A stretch of 64,000 nt of DNA from Anodontia alba (GCA_964016985.1 OZ024823.1:35321687-35385686), one strand, 5' to 3'; shown: positions 10,965-22,338, counted from the stretch's first letter. The notes: a model not told the origin generated them from the sequence alone. A program made the numbers and translations.

Positions 10965-12434
10965 ATGGGTCAATCTGAAATTAAAAGGAAGCAAGTGGAT
11001 AGAGATCATCAGCAATTTCAGTACTTTACGATAGACAGAGGTACAATAGACATGATCTTTACAGCACGACAGCTTCAAGAAAAATGCCAGGAACAGAATG
11101 TGGACCTCTACATGACCTTTGTCGACCTTACCAAAGCATTTGACACAGTCAGTCGTGAGGGACTTTGGAAAATGATGGCAAAGTATGGCTGTCCTGCCAA
11201 ATTTATAGCAATGGTGCGGCAGTTCCATGATGGTATGCTTGCAAGGGTCCAAAATGATGGCGAGTTTTCTGATCCATTTCCTGTGACAAATGGAGTTAAG
11301 CAAGGCTGTGTACTAGCTTCAACACTGTTCAGCATGATGTTTTCTGCAATGCTTACAGATGCTTTCCAGGATGGTGACAATGGTATATCTATTAGGTATC
11401 GCTTTGATGGGAAACTTTTCAACCTAAGAAGGTTGCAAGCTAAATCTAAGGTGCAGCCAGAGGTGCTAGACGAGTTCCTCTTTGCTGATGACATGACAAA
11501 TGGTGCTCCAACAGAAGAGAAAATGCAAAAAGGTGTGGATCAAGTATCTGATTCATGTGACAGCTATGCTCTCATAATCAGCATCAAAAAGACTGAGGTA
11601 GTATATCAGCCAGCTCCTGGAAAGCCTTACAAGGAGCCTATCATCACAGTGAAAGGTCAACGACTGCAAGTGGTAGACAAGTTCACCTACCTTGGAAGCA
11701 CATTGTCTGGAGTTGTGCACATTGATGATGAAGTCAATGCTAGAATTGCCAAAGCTAGTGCAGCATTTGGCCGGCTACGTGGAAGTATTTGGGACCGAAG
11801 TGGAATCAGACTTGACACAAAGCTGAAAGTATATAGATCGGTGGTGCTGCCAACACTATTATACGCATGCGAAACTTGGACAGTTTACCAACGGCATGCC
11901 AAAAGACTGAACCACTTCCACACATGCTGTCTTAGAAAACTTCTAAAGATCAAGTGGCAAGACAGGATTCCAGACACAGAAGTCCTGAAAAGGGCAGGGA
12001 TGCAGAATGTACATACTCTTCTGAAACTGGCACAGTTAAGATGGACAGGCCATGTTACCAGAATGCCTGATGAACGTTTGCCAAAAAAAAAAATCCTCTA
12101 TGGAGAACTACAAGTTGGAAAACGCTCCCATGGTGGTCAGAAGAAGCGATACAAGGACACCCTCAAAGACTCCCTTAAAGACTTCAACATACCAACAGAG
12201 TCATGGGAACAGATTGCACAGGATCGTACAAAATGGCAAGACCTCATTAGAAAGGGAGCTGGTGAATACGAAGCAAAAAGAATCAGCGAAGCTGAGCAGA
12301 AACGTGCACAGCGGAAAGCCAGAGCTAAGGCATCACCAACAGAGCTTTCTTCCTCAGACCTCTCTTGTTCTATCTGCAATAGGCAGTTTTGAGCTAAGAT
12401 TGGTCTCATCAGCCATCTTAGAACACACATATAA
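10965..12434 (+). pseudogene. LINE (non-LTR) reverse transcriptase, C-terminal part
   Basis: From the ATG at 10965 the frame runs 475 codons to a TGA at 12390-12392. RT motifs are FVDLTKAFD (block A), NGVKQGCVLASTLFSMMF (block B) and FLFADD at ~11,478-11,492 (block C, catalytic FADD). The thumb follows (KFTYLGSTLSG), then the conserved tail YACETWTVYQRHAKRLNHFH ... RWTGHVTRMPDERLPKK. After the stop the same frame continues to a TAA at 12432-12434 and completes a C-x2-C-x12-H-x3-H finger, CSICNRQF then AKIGLISHLRTH, the stop sitting where one residue is expected. The change is consistent with CGA to TGA. Residues upstream of ~11,030 do not match the family, so the element is 5' truncated and the listed ATG is probably not a native start. 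Endonuclease and ORF1 are absent. The clade is not assigned. Confidence 0.88.
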
Positions 12435-12514
12435 TAACACATCACACAGTTAATTAGGATTGGTCATTGTCAGTAATGACAGACGAACATCACTTTACGA
12501 TGCTCAACGCACGA

Positions 12515-12605
12515 AAAGGGCCCTTTTGCAATTTGCGGACAGTGCAGGCCCTGATCAGCCTACGCATTTGCGCAGGCTGATCAGAGCCTTCGTTACCCGC
12601 TTATA
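12515..12605. mobile_element. GC-rich CTGATCAG foldback
   Basis: Inverted halves around GCCTACGCATTTGCGCAGGC, with TGCGGACAGTG at left and a CTTCGTTACCCGC end at right. Confidence 0.65.
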
Positions 12606-12770
12606 GAATCAATTGATATTGTAGTATATGTCGATGAACAGATCAGACTGCAAAGGTGCGCATGCTCATCTGAACCTTCGCAGTTCGCATATGGCATAAG
12701 GGCCTCTTTCCCACATCGAGTAAGCCAGCAGCGGAGATAGTGATGTTCCCATTTAACAGCGATGCAGTTA

Positions 12771-12968
12771 ACGCTTGGCATGCTGGGTAAAAAATCAGCA
12801 AACGACAATTTGAAATATATTTCATATTTCTCCCAGAAAGTAACTTTGACATTCCATGCCAATTGTCTCTTCAGGAGGCAATGTGCATGAAATTTCAAAA
12901 CATGGTATCAGGGAAAATTAAGAAAACTGTTTCAAAATGTCGTCTAGTGAAATTTTTACTCAGCATGC
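12771..12968. mobile_element. FamB element
   Basis: Left GCATGCTGGGTAAAAAATCAGC and right ACTCAGCATGCT form the outer inverted ends. The arms have diverged more than in other copies. Confidence 0.8.
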
Positions 12969-12970
12969 TT

Positions 12971-13077
12971 CCCAGTAAGCATTCGTTATAAATCTATAGT
13001 GGGCCGTTATCGGCCCGTCAGGGTAGCTGACGGGCCGATAACGGCCCGCTGTAGATTTATAACGAATGCTAGCTGGG
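12971..13077. mobile_element. Pal107 copy 1
   Basis: A 107 bp near-perfect palindrome with ends CCCAG / CTGGG and the short centre GGTAG. Each arm of 51 bases carries GGGCCGTTATCGGCCCGTCAG. Only about 5 arm positions are mismatched. This copy has CGTTATAAATCT in both arms, unlike the other two copies. It directly abuts the FamB copy at left. Confidence 0.9.
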
Positions 13078-13176
13078 TAAGACTTATACACTACAGCTAC
13101 TCAGTGCTTGGTTTTATGCCCTGGTTATATTTCTTCCTTCATTTTCCCATTATGAACCTGGGCCCACTATGAACCT

Positions 13177-13405
13177 GGGCCCAGGTTCACAATCATTCCT
13201 TAAGTTAAGTTCAACCTAATTTTGAGGGCTGAGATTTGCACAACATATTTTGACTTTTCACATAAAAGAAATTGATAAGTTCTATTGAACAAACAGACAA
13301 CCATTCATTTTCGTTGACTTTTAATACCTCATATCGTGTATTAAAATTTCGGACCTTAAGTTAGGATACACCTTAACCCTAAAGAATGATTGTAAATCTG
13401 GACCC
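13177..13405. mobile_element. 229 bp TIR element
   Basis: The left end GGGCCCAGGTTCACAATCAT and the complement of the right end, GGGTCCAGATTTACAATCAT, continue similar for ~45 bp (CCTTAAGTTAAG blocks). It is non-coding and MITE-like. Part of the left end is duplicated at 13,156. Confidence 0.7.
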
Positions 13406-13460
13406 TGAACAACAAGACATGCACCGTAATCATCCTAACTATTGGTACAGAGATGCCTGA

Positions 13461-13528
13461 GCAAACAGTGAAGATCTTGATCAGACGCCGCGTTCTGCGA
13501 CGCCTGATTAGGGTCTACACCTTTTGCC
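13461..13528. mobile_element. FamC short foldback
   Basis: GCAAACAGTGAAGATC and GGTCTACACCTTTTGC flank an inner stem AGACGCCGCG / CGACGCCT. About 68 bp. Confidence 0.75.
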
Positions 13529-14010
13529 ACTCGTGTAGCAGTTTAAAACACACCAACAGGTGGTAAAATGGAATTGTTAAAATATTAAAACAAATATGGT
13601 AAGAAGTTACGTTGCCCTAATATTTATGCTAAATATAGGATGTGTTTATTTATTGTAATTATGCATGGGAATTGGGTATACCCCTTTTTTATCTTACGGT
13701 CTAAATAAATATACTTGCTTTAGAGTTGTCTCAATTATGATTACTCTAGAATTTTTAAAATTGATAACAAATGTCGAATATATCTTTTTGTTAAGCTGTT
13801 AATTTGGTTGGTTCATGTCTTGTCTCGACTTGGCCCTGAGCCTTTCCCTTGCCGAGTTCGAAGGACGCAGCGTGCTGTTTGGACATTGTTTCCGCAAAAT
13901 GCCTCCCGTCCCCATGCTCTCGGTGAGGTATAGCTTTTTATTTTTGCTCATTGATGCGATGTATGCACTGGCCATCAGTGCAACTGAATTGTGATATCTA
14001 TCGCAATACG
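13529..14010. other. No gene or classified repeat seen
   Basis: AT-rich; contains one short minus ORF (13799-14023) without recognisable features. Confidence 0.5.
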
Positions 14011-14152
14011 ACGATGATAGCAATTTTCTCGAGTTTTTTGCTATTACCAGACGTCTGGCAATAGCATTTTCTTCGACTTTGTGCTATTGCCAGACGGCTC
14101 GCAATAGCATTTTTCCCGAGTTTTTGCTATCGACAGATGTCTCGCAATAGAC
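14011..14152 (+). repeat. Minisatellite, about 2.5 units of ~57 bp
   Basis: Units read GCAATAGCATTTT ... GAGTTTTTTGCTATT ... CCAGACGTCTG. Each contains a small GCTATTGCCAGACG / CTCGCAATAGC inverted pair. Confidence 0.75.
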
Positions 14153-14575
14153 ACTCCGTAATTTTAATGACACTCACTGTCAGTGTTACAACTTAAGTTT
14201 TAGAGTAGAATAATAACATGGTATATATAGCACGTTATCTGTGATTTACATTATTTTTAAACATCTTACATCATAACAGTACTTATCTGTAATTTTGTAT
14301 TTTGGTTTCCAATATGTATGATAATAATAGTGTCTCATAAGCCTTTCGAGACTGGGTATCAAATATGTTTTAGTGTATTGTAGTACGTTGTATATATCAG
14401 TATATTTGATATGTGAAACTTTAATGAACCATTACTTACTTATGACTTTTATAATTGATAAAAGCAAAAACAGTGTACGTGTGCAGCCAAATCAATTCTT
14501 TGTTTTATATCCATATGTATTTACACGTTTCGGATAACGACTTTTCCTCTAAAATAATCGGGCAGACAGGCTTGA
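14153..14575. other. No gene or classified repeat seen
   Basis: AT-rich sequence without supported features. Confidence 0.5.
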
Positions 14576-14645
14576 GAGAACAGTGAATACCCAGATCAGC
14601 CGGCGCAAAACGCTGCGTCTTATTAAGGTTTACGCTGTTTGCAAC
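14576..14645. mobile_element. FamC short foldback
   Basis: AACAGTGAATACCCAGATCA on the left and TTTACGCTGTTTGC on the right, with inner GGCGCAAAACGCTGCG. Confidence 0.65.
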
Positions 14646-14786
14646 TCATCCTGCAATTTACGTCGCATTGACAAGCAGTAAAATGGACCTGTTCAAAGTT
14701 TAGGATAAGTATGGTAAGGAGTTAAAATATGGCCGCATCATGCAAAGACGTGTCTTTGGGCATTTTCATTCTATAGTATCCAATTA

Positions 14787-14862
14787 TTCTGTTTGCGGAA
14801 AGTGAAGGCCCTGATCAGACTGCGAATACGCAGTCTCATCTGGGCCTCGCTGTCCGCATATG
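14787..14862. mobile_element. GC-rich CTGATCAG foldback
   Basis: TTTGCGGAAAGTGAAGGCCC and CTCGCTGTCCGCAT bracket the inverted pair GACTGCGAATACGCAGTC. Confidence 0.65.
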
Positions 14863-15003
14863 TCCGAAGACGCGTTTTCGCATGGCACGGCCCTTATAAT
14901 GAAGCCCGCACGGCATTTAGCAGTCAGATCCCAACTGGCCCGCTGAATGAAGTGTTTGGCTTGTTATATATATTTTTTCAGGTAAGTCCATTATTTTATA
15001 ATT

Positions 15004-15561
15004 GTTAATATTTGCCTATTTTAACTTTCCACGTGACTAAATGACTAAATGCACAGAGTCTGTAATTACTTTTAGCTTCGCATAAAGTAGGATTTTTAAA
15101 AATATCTCGATTTATACCTGATGGAATTTCAAATAAAACGCAGAGTACGCGGAAAATCAAGCTCTTTCTGGTGGTGTAAGCGCTATTTTGCAATCTGGTT
15201 TGATTCTCGAGAACTTTCGGAGAATGTGTTTTTTTTTGTTTTTTTTTTGTTTGTTTGTTGTTGTTGGTTTTTTTTGTTGTTGTTTTTTTCGTCAAAATTC
15301 ACGTACATTGTCCCGGAAGCCCAGATTGACAGCAAAAACATTCTTCGAATGTTCTCGAGAATTAGACCAGATCGCAGAATAGCGCTTAAACTACCAGAAA
15401 GAACTTGATTTTCCGAGTACTCAGCGCTTTATTTGAACAAAATTCCATTTGCTATAATTAGAAATATTCTAAAAAAATCCTACCTTATGCGGAGCTAAAA
15501 AAAATAACAAACTCCGTGCACCTAGTCATTTGGTCACGTGGATTCTAAATAACTGTTAATA
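15004..15561. mobile_element. ~560 bp foldback with ~230 bp arms
   Basis: Left arm landmarks CCACGTGACTAAATGACT, AAGTAGGATTTTTAAAAATA, GAAAATCAAGCTCTTTCTGG and GATTCTCGAGAAC all recur as diverged complements in the right arm. The loop is a T/G homopolymer patch at 15,229-15,290. There is no transposase. Arm divergence shows it is old. Confidence 0.85.
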
Positions 15562-15577
15562 CTTTGTTGCGACTTGT

Positions 15578-15677
15578 GTGGCGGCCGTAAAACGTCTCCC
15601 TGTACTTCATCATAGGGCAGATTATATTTTTATTTCCTTTGGGATCATTGAGCCCTTTCTGGTTACTTTGAAAATTG
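15578..15677 (+). repeat. ~100 bp sequence shared with 22,182-22,273, next to FamA
   Basis: A reading frame KRLPVLHHRADYIFISFGII plus EPFLVTLK runs straight into the FamA end. The same peptide is encoded on the minus strand at 22,182-22,273, again abutting the same end of a FamA copy. Confidence 0.75.
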
Positions 15678-15943
15678 CATTACGAAAACACGCCTATTCA
15701 AATATATTGAAAATTTTACCAGCAAAAACTGAAAGTTTTCAGATAAAAATTCTGATGTTTTTCATATTTCTGCCCAAAACATAGATTGCGGGTACTCCTC
15801 GCCGAGGCGGTTCTAACGAGTACCCACAATCTATGTTTTGAGCAGAAATATGAAAAATAATGTATACCTCTGTAAACCCCAGTTTTACTATATAAAAATG
15901 GGGTTTAAGGGGGTCAAAATTATATAGGTATGTTTTCGTTATG
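15678..15943 (-). mobile_element. FamA element
   Basis: Full length; the central palindrome has lost about 15 bp on one side (GGGTACTCCTCGCCGAGGCG), which gives unequal arms. Confidence 0.88.
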
Positions 15944-16254
15944 AATACCGCTTAAGCCGGTGTTAGGGGACGTATACAGCCCCAAACTACACTGCTTGAC
16001 ATGAAGAGACCTTATAAACCTAATCACCGAGTTTCATTGTTTTGTGTGTTCTTTGTTTCCAAAGACAACATTTTAGATTTTTATTTTTAAGTGTCAGGCA
16101 TACTTACAAGAAATATTCTTAATTTTTTTAAATTTATTTCTGTTATTTTTTTCTGTTTAAAAATAACTATTATTTGTCAAACAAATAGTGTGTACTGTTA
16201 TTCATTGTTATGATCCAATAGCAGAGGCAATTAACAGTACATTGAACGATATAT
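15944..16254. other. No gene or classified repeat seen
   Basis: AT-rich spacer between two FamA copies. Confidence 0.5.
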
Positions 16255-16600
16255 CATTACGAAAACACGCCTATTCAAATATGTAGAAAATTTCACCTCC
16301 AAAAACTGAAAATTTTCAGATAAAAAATCTCTGATATTTTTCATATTTCTGCTCAAAACATAGATTGTGGGTATTCATTAGAACCGCATCGGCGAGGCGA
16401 TTCTAACGAGTACCGCACTCTATGTTTTAGATTGTGAATACTCATTAGAACCGCCTCGATGAGGCGGTTCTAACGAGTACCCACAATCTATGTTTTGAGC
16501 AGAAATAAGAAAAATAATGTATACCCCTGTAAACCCCAATTTTACTATATAAAAGAGGGGTTTAAGGGGGTTAAAATTATATAGGTATGTTTTCGTGGTG
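16255..16600 (-). mobile_element. FamA element with doubled central hairpin
   Basis: At 346 bp it is longer than its relatives because the CATTAGAACCGC ... CTATGTTTTAGATTGTG core occurs twice in succession. Confidence 0.87.
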
Positions 16601-16845
16601 TAAAATAAATAAAACCGACGATATTGTCTTTTAGTAACTTATTGTTCTAAAACGAAAAGTTGCTAAATCACCGGAACGGTGTTAGACACGTCTTATTTCA
16701 TATTTGCTATAAATATGCAATGTATCTATTGAAGAAAATAGATTCAGTTTAATCATTAATCTTATGTATCATGTATTGGACCGCGACAGGCGAAAAATGT
16801 CTTCGAACATGCGCAAAATGCACATTTATCCATAGTGTCCAATGA

Positions 16846-16905
16846 TTCTGTTAGCGGACAACGAGGGCCCTGATCAGACTGCGCGTATGCGCAGGCCACA
16901 AATAC
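16846..16905. repeat. Truncated GC-rich CTGATCAG foldback
   Basis: TTAGCGGACAACGAGGGCCC then CTGATCAGACTGCGCGTATG; the second half is missing. Confidence 0.55.
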
Positions 16906-16981
16906 TTTGGGTCAGGAGAGCTTTCTTGCAGTTAGTAGAGCGGATGGTCCAAAACTGATCTTTTGGATTTTTTCTCTTTAT

Positions 16982-18615
16982 TATGCCCCCAACTTCGAAG
17001 AAGTTGGAGGGGCATATTGCTTCTGGGACGTTTGTGCGTGCGTGCGTCCGTCCGTCCGTGCGTCCGTGTGTCCGTCCGTCCGTTACACTTTTTGATGCAT
17101 AGTATAACTTTTGAACCGTGCATGGTAGGGTTTTGAAATTTCATATATGGATTCTTCATGAAAAAATAGTTGACATGTATTTTTTCCCATCAGGATTATG
17201 CCCCTTTCCTGAGTTATGGCCCTTTGAAAAAATATAGATGAAATCTTGTCAGCAAAATATCCCAAAAGCTATTGAAGCTAGAGCCTTGAAATCTGGTGAA
17301 TAGAGTGGTATTGATGAGTAGATGACCTGATCAACTTTTGAATAAATTCTAAAAAATACTTCATGAGTTATGGCCCTTTATAACTTCGGGCATTTTTACA
17401 TTGCACACTTTAAGACGCATAGCATAAGTTTTGAACTGTGCATGCTAGGGTTTTGAAATTTCATATATGGATTCCTCATGAAAAAATAGCTGATACATAT
17501 ATATTTTCTTATCAGGATTATGCCGCTTTCCTCAGTTATGGCCCTTTGAAAAAATATGGATGAAATCTTGTCAGCAAAATATCTCAAAGGCTATTAAAGC
17601 TATAGCCCTGAAACCTGGTGAATAGATTGATATTGATGAGTAGATGACCTGGTTAACTTTTGAATAAATTCTTATAATTACTTCATGAGTTACATGTATG
17701 CCCTTTATAACTTTGGGCATTAATACATCGCACACTTTTTGATGTATAGCATAAGTTTTGAACTGTGCATGCTAGGGTTTTGAAATTTCATATTTAGATT
17801 TCTCATAAGAAAATAGCTGACACATATTTTTTTTCTTATTAGGATTATGCCCCTTACCTGAGTTATGGCCCTTTGAAAAAATATGGATGAAGTCTTGTCA
17901 GCAAAATATCTCAAAAACTATTAAAGCTAGAGCCTTGAAATTTAAGGTAAAAATTGGTAGCGATGAGTAGATGACCTGATTAATTTTTTAATTAATTCTG
18001 GAAAGTACTTCTTGAGTTATCGTCCTTTGTCAGTTTGGGCATTTTTACATTGCACACTTTTTGATGCTTAGCATGGATTTTGAACTGTGCATGCTAGAGT
18101 TTTGAAATTTCACGTATGGATTCCTCATGAAAAAATAGCTGACACATATTTTTCCCCATCAGGATTATGCCCCTTTCCTGAGTAACGGCCCTTTGAAGAA
18201 ATATGGATGGAATCTTGTCAGCAAAATATCTCAAAACTATTGAAGCTAGAGCCTTGAAATTTAAGGAATGGATAGGTAGCGATGATAGATGACTTGATTA
18301 ACATTTTAATAAAAATTCTGAAAAGTACTTCTTGAGTTATGTCCCTTTGTCATTTTGGGCATTTTTACATTGCACACTTTTTGATGCATAGCAAAAGTTT
18401 TGAACAGTGCATGCTAGTTTGAAATTTCATATATGGATTCCACATGAAAAAATAGGTGACCCATATTTTTTTTTCTATCCGAATTGTCTCACATTTTAGC
18501 GTTATTTCCCTTTAAATAATATAACATTGAAATCTCGTATATTTGTACTGTTGTTAATGCATGGGCAAGCAGTGTTGGAGTCAAACAGTGTTAGAATCAG
18601 GCAGTTGGGGGCATA
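16982..18615. mobile_element. 1.6 kb TIR element with five ~325 bp tandem units
   Basis: Ends are TATGCCCCCAACT and AGTTGGGGGCATA. Near the left end is a GTCCGTCC-rich stretch (17,040-17,090). Five repeats follow, each opening with TGCACACTTTTTGATGCATA-like sequence near 17,085, 17,400, 17,730, 18,050 and 18,370 and including AGGATTATGCCCCTTTCCTG. Minus-strand short ORFs recur once per unit but are disrupted, so I regard it as non-coding. Confidence 0.82.
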
Positions 18616-18706
18616 GTGTTTTACAAACACCAGCTCTAGGTTTTCTCTTTATTTTTGCATTTTATCATACTTGAACAACACCTTAAGTCATACAAATGGT
18701 TGTGTC

Positions 18707-19138
18707 ACGTCTAGAAAGCGTTTGAAAATGATGATGTTTTATGGATAGAATATAACTACCACAAGATAAACAACTTCGACGAGATCAATTTTGAACCCGC
18801 TCCAGGTTAACAGCGCTGTGCCTTCCAAATCCAAAACAACCATGCAAATTACTTACATCCCTCGATTCTGCAATCATTCACCTTTACGCTGATATGGATG
18901 TCCTTACAAAAGTTTCTTGAGTTCTTCCAATTTCCGACGGAAACTTCCTCAAATGCAAGCAATCTGTCGTCTTCCACATCAAAGTGCGACCTGTTTCCCG
19001 GCTTATTTTACAAATCGCCGTGAAACCTGGAAAACCCGCATTTTCTTGTTTCCCAGGGTTCTCGTCGAAGTTGTTTTATCTTGTCGTAATTATATCCTAT
19101 CCATAAAATATCATTATTTTCAAACGATTTCTAGACGG
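18707..19138. mobile_element. ~430 bp inverted-repeat element
   Basis: Arms of about 80 bp: CGTCTAGAAAGCGTTTGAAA ... ACAACTTCGACGAGA at left and its diverged complement at 19,057-19,137. The interior is unique in the window. A plus ORF at 18,917-19,141 runs through one arm and is not credited as a gene. Confidence 0.75.
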
Positions 19139-19154
19139 TAAATATATATATAGT

Positions 19155-19205
19155 TTAGATCCTGATGAGACGGCTCGTCTCATCTGGAGCTATACTGTTT
19201 GCAAA
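19155..19205. repeat. FamC-related foldback
   Basis: TAGATCCTGATGAGACGG / CCGTCTCATC-type pairing ending in CTATACTGTTTGC. Confidence 0.55.
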
Positions 19206-19337
19206 TTTCTAAGGAGGAAAGGGGTAATATTGGTATAGTAATGCGTATTTGATATGAAATGTTGTTAACAAAATATTGATCAAATAAAATAAGGCAACAT
19301 ATACATACATACTGATTAATCATTTTAGCCCTGCAGA

Positions 19338-19449
<112 letters not shown>

Positions 19450-19455
19450 CAAAAG

Positions 19456-19538
19456 GTATAGATCCTGATGAGACGGCAGTAGGGCGGCTCTATACTACTG
19501 ACGCTCATAATCTCATCCGGATCTATACTGTTTGCCAT
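19456..19538. repeat. FamC-related foldback
   Basis: ATAGATCCTGATGAGACGGC and CATCCGGATCTATACTGTTT with an inner GTAGGGCGGC / CTATACTAC segment. Confidence 0.55.
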
Positions 19539-20337
19539 TTTGTTTTGATATTTTACCGAGACCCATATTTGGAACAATGGTTCTGACCAGATTTAAAATG
19601 GAAGAATCCATTTTAGAAATTCAGGGATGAAAGGGTTTATACAGTAGCAACTGTGTTCGTTTTACACTAATGATCGTTTAGCATATTTTAGGATATTTAT
19701 AATTAAAATTTGATAGAATAAAGAGCCATGAATCCAAAATCATAACAAAATGCTATAATATATTTATGACCATCGATTACATATAGCTTTTAATTTTACA
19801 AATTTTACATATAATATTTGGTTCATAAGTATATTTATTTGCTTCGTCGCATTCAAAAGAGAATATCAAACAACGCAGAGTAAATGGTTAATCTGTTAAG
19901 TCATCAAACGTATGAACTTAGTGCACAACGACCATCAATGCTATTTAAGTAAGTGGTTACTTCTAAGTATACCCTAACTAAAGTAATAGGCAAACTTCTG
20001 CCAAAGAAAGTGGTGGAGACTGCCTCAGGGAGCGACGCTTATGACTACACTTCAAAACTTTCTACATGAGTTCAATTTGAGAAGCAAGACTAAAGTCAAC
20101 ACAAATAACACTGCTTAGGTTCGACAGCCTAGCGCTAACGAAGAAAAACCCACAACACTAATTCCAGGTCCGCATCAATGTGAGTCTGTGGTCAACATAC
20201 CAAAATCGTATTCCGGAAAATCATCAAGTCGATATAAACAAAGACAAAATTAGGAATGTTCAGACGGACAGACATGGTCCCAAAATAAATGGGGTGTAAT
20301 TAGGCGTCCATGAAAAGTAAGCATTCAAAGACGAGAT
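19539..20337. other. Probable 5' part of the gypsy-like element; no ORF
   Basis: No LTR could be recognised by eye. The region is AT-rich and carries no supported gene. Confidence 0.4.
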
Positions 20338-21286
20338 TTGACGGACAAAGATGTGCAACTATCGCCAACAAACCCGCCGCCACCAAATCTACTCAAACAA
20401 CTAAATCAAACAACCGTAGCAGATAACGTCTTCTCAATGCAGTCACCGGTCTTCATGACGTCACACAATCCGACACCAATATCAGCTGCTGACTCGACAC
20501 ATTCTACTGTGCAAACAACCGACGTGATCAATAGGACACCCGACCAGGAGCAAAACGGTGCAAACAACCGACGTGATCAATAGGACACCCGACCAGGAGG
20601 AAACGGTGCAAACAACCGACGTCATCAATAGGACACCCGACCAGGAGGAAACGGTGCAAACAACCGACGTGATTAATAGGACACCAGACAAGGAGGAAAC
20701 GGTGCAAACAACTGACGTGATCAATAGGACACCCGACCATGGGGAAACGGTGCAAACAACCGACGTGATCAATAGGACACCCGAACAGGAGGAAACGGTG
20801 CAAACAACCGACGTGATCAATAAGACACCCGACCAGGGGGAAACAACCGACGTGATCAATAGGACACCCGACCAGGGGGAAACGGTGCAAACAACCGACG
20901 TGATCAATAGGACACCCGACCAGGGGGACACCGTGCAAATAACCGACGTGATCAATAGGACACCCGACCAGGGGGAAACGATGCAAACAACCGACGTGAT
21001 CAATAGGATACCAGACCAGGAGGAAACTGTGCAAACAACCAACGTGATCAATAGGACACCCGACCAGGGGGTAACGGTGCAAACAACCGACGTGATCAAT
21101 AGGACACCCGACCAGGGGGAAACGGTGCAAACAACCGACGTGATCAATAGGACACCCGACCAGCGGAATCGATACGACGACACACAAGCCCACTTATACT
21201 ACCGACAGCCACCGCTGGGATCAACGATCGGCAACAGCCATAAACGACGACGGCTACAGGAAGTGTTTTCGACGGACAGTCTTTAA
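20338..21286 (+). pseudogene. ORF with ~13 tandem 16-residue repeats, one frameshift
   Basis: The first frame (open from just after a TGA near 20,310) reads QLSPTNPPPPNLLKQLNQTT and enters a repeat whose unit is ETVQTTDVINRTPDQ(E/G), 48 bp per unit. In the first unit GAGCAAAACGG replaces GAGGAAACGG, one extra base, and the frame shifts, stopping at 20,583. The other frame carries the rest of the array and ends QRNRYDDTQAHLYYRQPPLG ... STDSL at 21,286. One unit is shortened by 9 bp (in frame). Nearly all unit differences keep the frame open. It sits just upstream of the gag-like region and may be the N-terminal part of that polyprotein or a separate ORF; I do not recognise a family. Low-complexity antisense ORFs over the array are shadows. 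Confidence 0.65.
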
Positions 21287-21423
21287 GTGAGTTTGCTCGT
21301 GCAACACTACCAGAGACTGTTTAAACGATTTCGGTGTCACAATCTGTAAGTAGAAATATTCAGTCAAGAAGTGCATTCCTGACGTCTACAAGTGAGCAAG
21401 AAAAAAGACAGCGAAGTAAGAAA

Positions 21424-21905
21424 ATGAAGTTTTCTCTTAAGCTTGATAAATTTCCTGGGGCATGCGATGCTGAACAAAGTCATGGCTTTTGAAATTTGCT
21501 CAATACTGCATGTGTTATTTTATAGACGATAGAACCAAAACAAACATATTCTCATTCCATTTACAAAACTACGCCAAAATGTGGGCAAATTCTCTTTCTA
21601 ATGATATTCAAAATGATTGGAGCATGTTAAAATCTATTAGCTTTATCAAACGTTTTACTGACGACAAAAACGCCATCGATTTGTCTATTCTTCAAATGAC
21701 ACAAAATTTAAATGAAACAATTCTAGAATATTTGAGCAAACTACAGAAGACTGCAAGTTTAAAAAATGAAGAAATGATGTAGATTTTCTTGTTAGCTATT
21801 GTTCTATTGTTGTTAATGGTCTTATACAGGTATCAGAAAAATGTCAAAAACAAAGAACCTAAAACGTTTGCTGAGCTACGACATGCAGCTACCATAGCTG
21901 AAATC
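21424..21905 (+). pseudogene. Gag-like remnant of a Ty3/gypsy-type retrotransposon
   Basis: An ATG at 21424 starts MKFSLKLDKFPGACDAEQSH, which stops at a TGA. The neighbouring frame then continues from 21,489 with FAQYCMCYFIDDRTKTNIFS and KMWANSLSNDIQNDW ... RFTDDKNAID ... NETILEYLSKLQKTA to a TAG at 21,780. Past that stop the same frame still reads KNKEPKTFAELRHAATIAEI before FamA cuts it at 21,906. The pattern of a W near a conserved ND.W, an EYL.KLQ.A helix and a final ELR.AA.IAE segment is typical of gypsy-type Gag capsids. It is clearly broken (one frameshift, one stop, one insertion). Confidence 0.65.
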
Positions 21906-22181
21906 CATCACGAAAACATACCTATATAATTTTGACCCCCTTAAACCCCACTTTTATATAGTAAAACTGGGGTTTACAGGGTATACATTATTTTTGTTAT
22001 TTCTGCTCAAAAGCATAGATTGTGGGTACTCGTTAGAACCGCCTCGACGAGGCGGTTCTAACGAGTGCCCACAATCTATGTTTTGAGCAGAAATATGAAA
22101 AATATCAGAATTGTTTCTGAAAACTTTCAGTTTTTGGTTGTAAAATTTTCAATATATTTGAATAGGCGTGTTTTCGTAATG
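21906..22181 (+). mobile_element. FamA element inside gag
   Basis: Full length and well preserved; it interrupts the capsid reading frame described to its left. Confidence 0.9.
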
Positions 22182-22273
22182 TAATTTTCAAAGTAACCAG
22201 AAAGGGCTCAATGATCCCAAAGGAAATAAAAATATAATCTGCCCTATGATGAAGTACGGGGAGACGTTTTATC
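22182..22273 (-). repeat. Sequence shared with 15,578-15,677
   Basis: Reverse-complement copy of the ~100 bp flank, again touching the GTTTTCGTAATG end of FamA. Confidence 0.75.
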
Positions 22274-22338
22274 TGAAAAATTGCCATTTTTTGGTGGTAA
22301 AATTTTCAGTGTATTTGAATAGGCGTGTTTTCGTAATG
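22274..22338 (+). mobile_element. FamA right-end fragment
   Basis: Only the last 65 bp, from TTATCTGAAAAATTGCC to GTTTTCGTAATG. Confidence 0.8.

Noticed and set aside
20482..21193. Two antisense ORFs of 221 and 233 codons
   Set aside because: Complement of the 48 bp tandem repeat; periodicity keeps all frames open. The plus frame has better composition and context.
22105..22287. Conserved peptide KRLPVLHHRADYIFISFGII as a gene
   Set aside because: Found only as a repeat-associated flank next to FamA; kept as a repeat feature and finding, not a gene.
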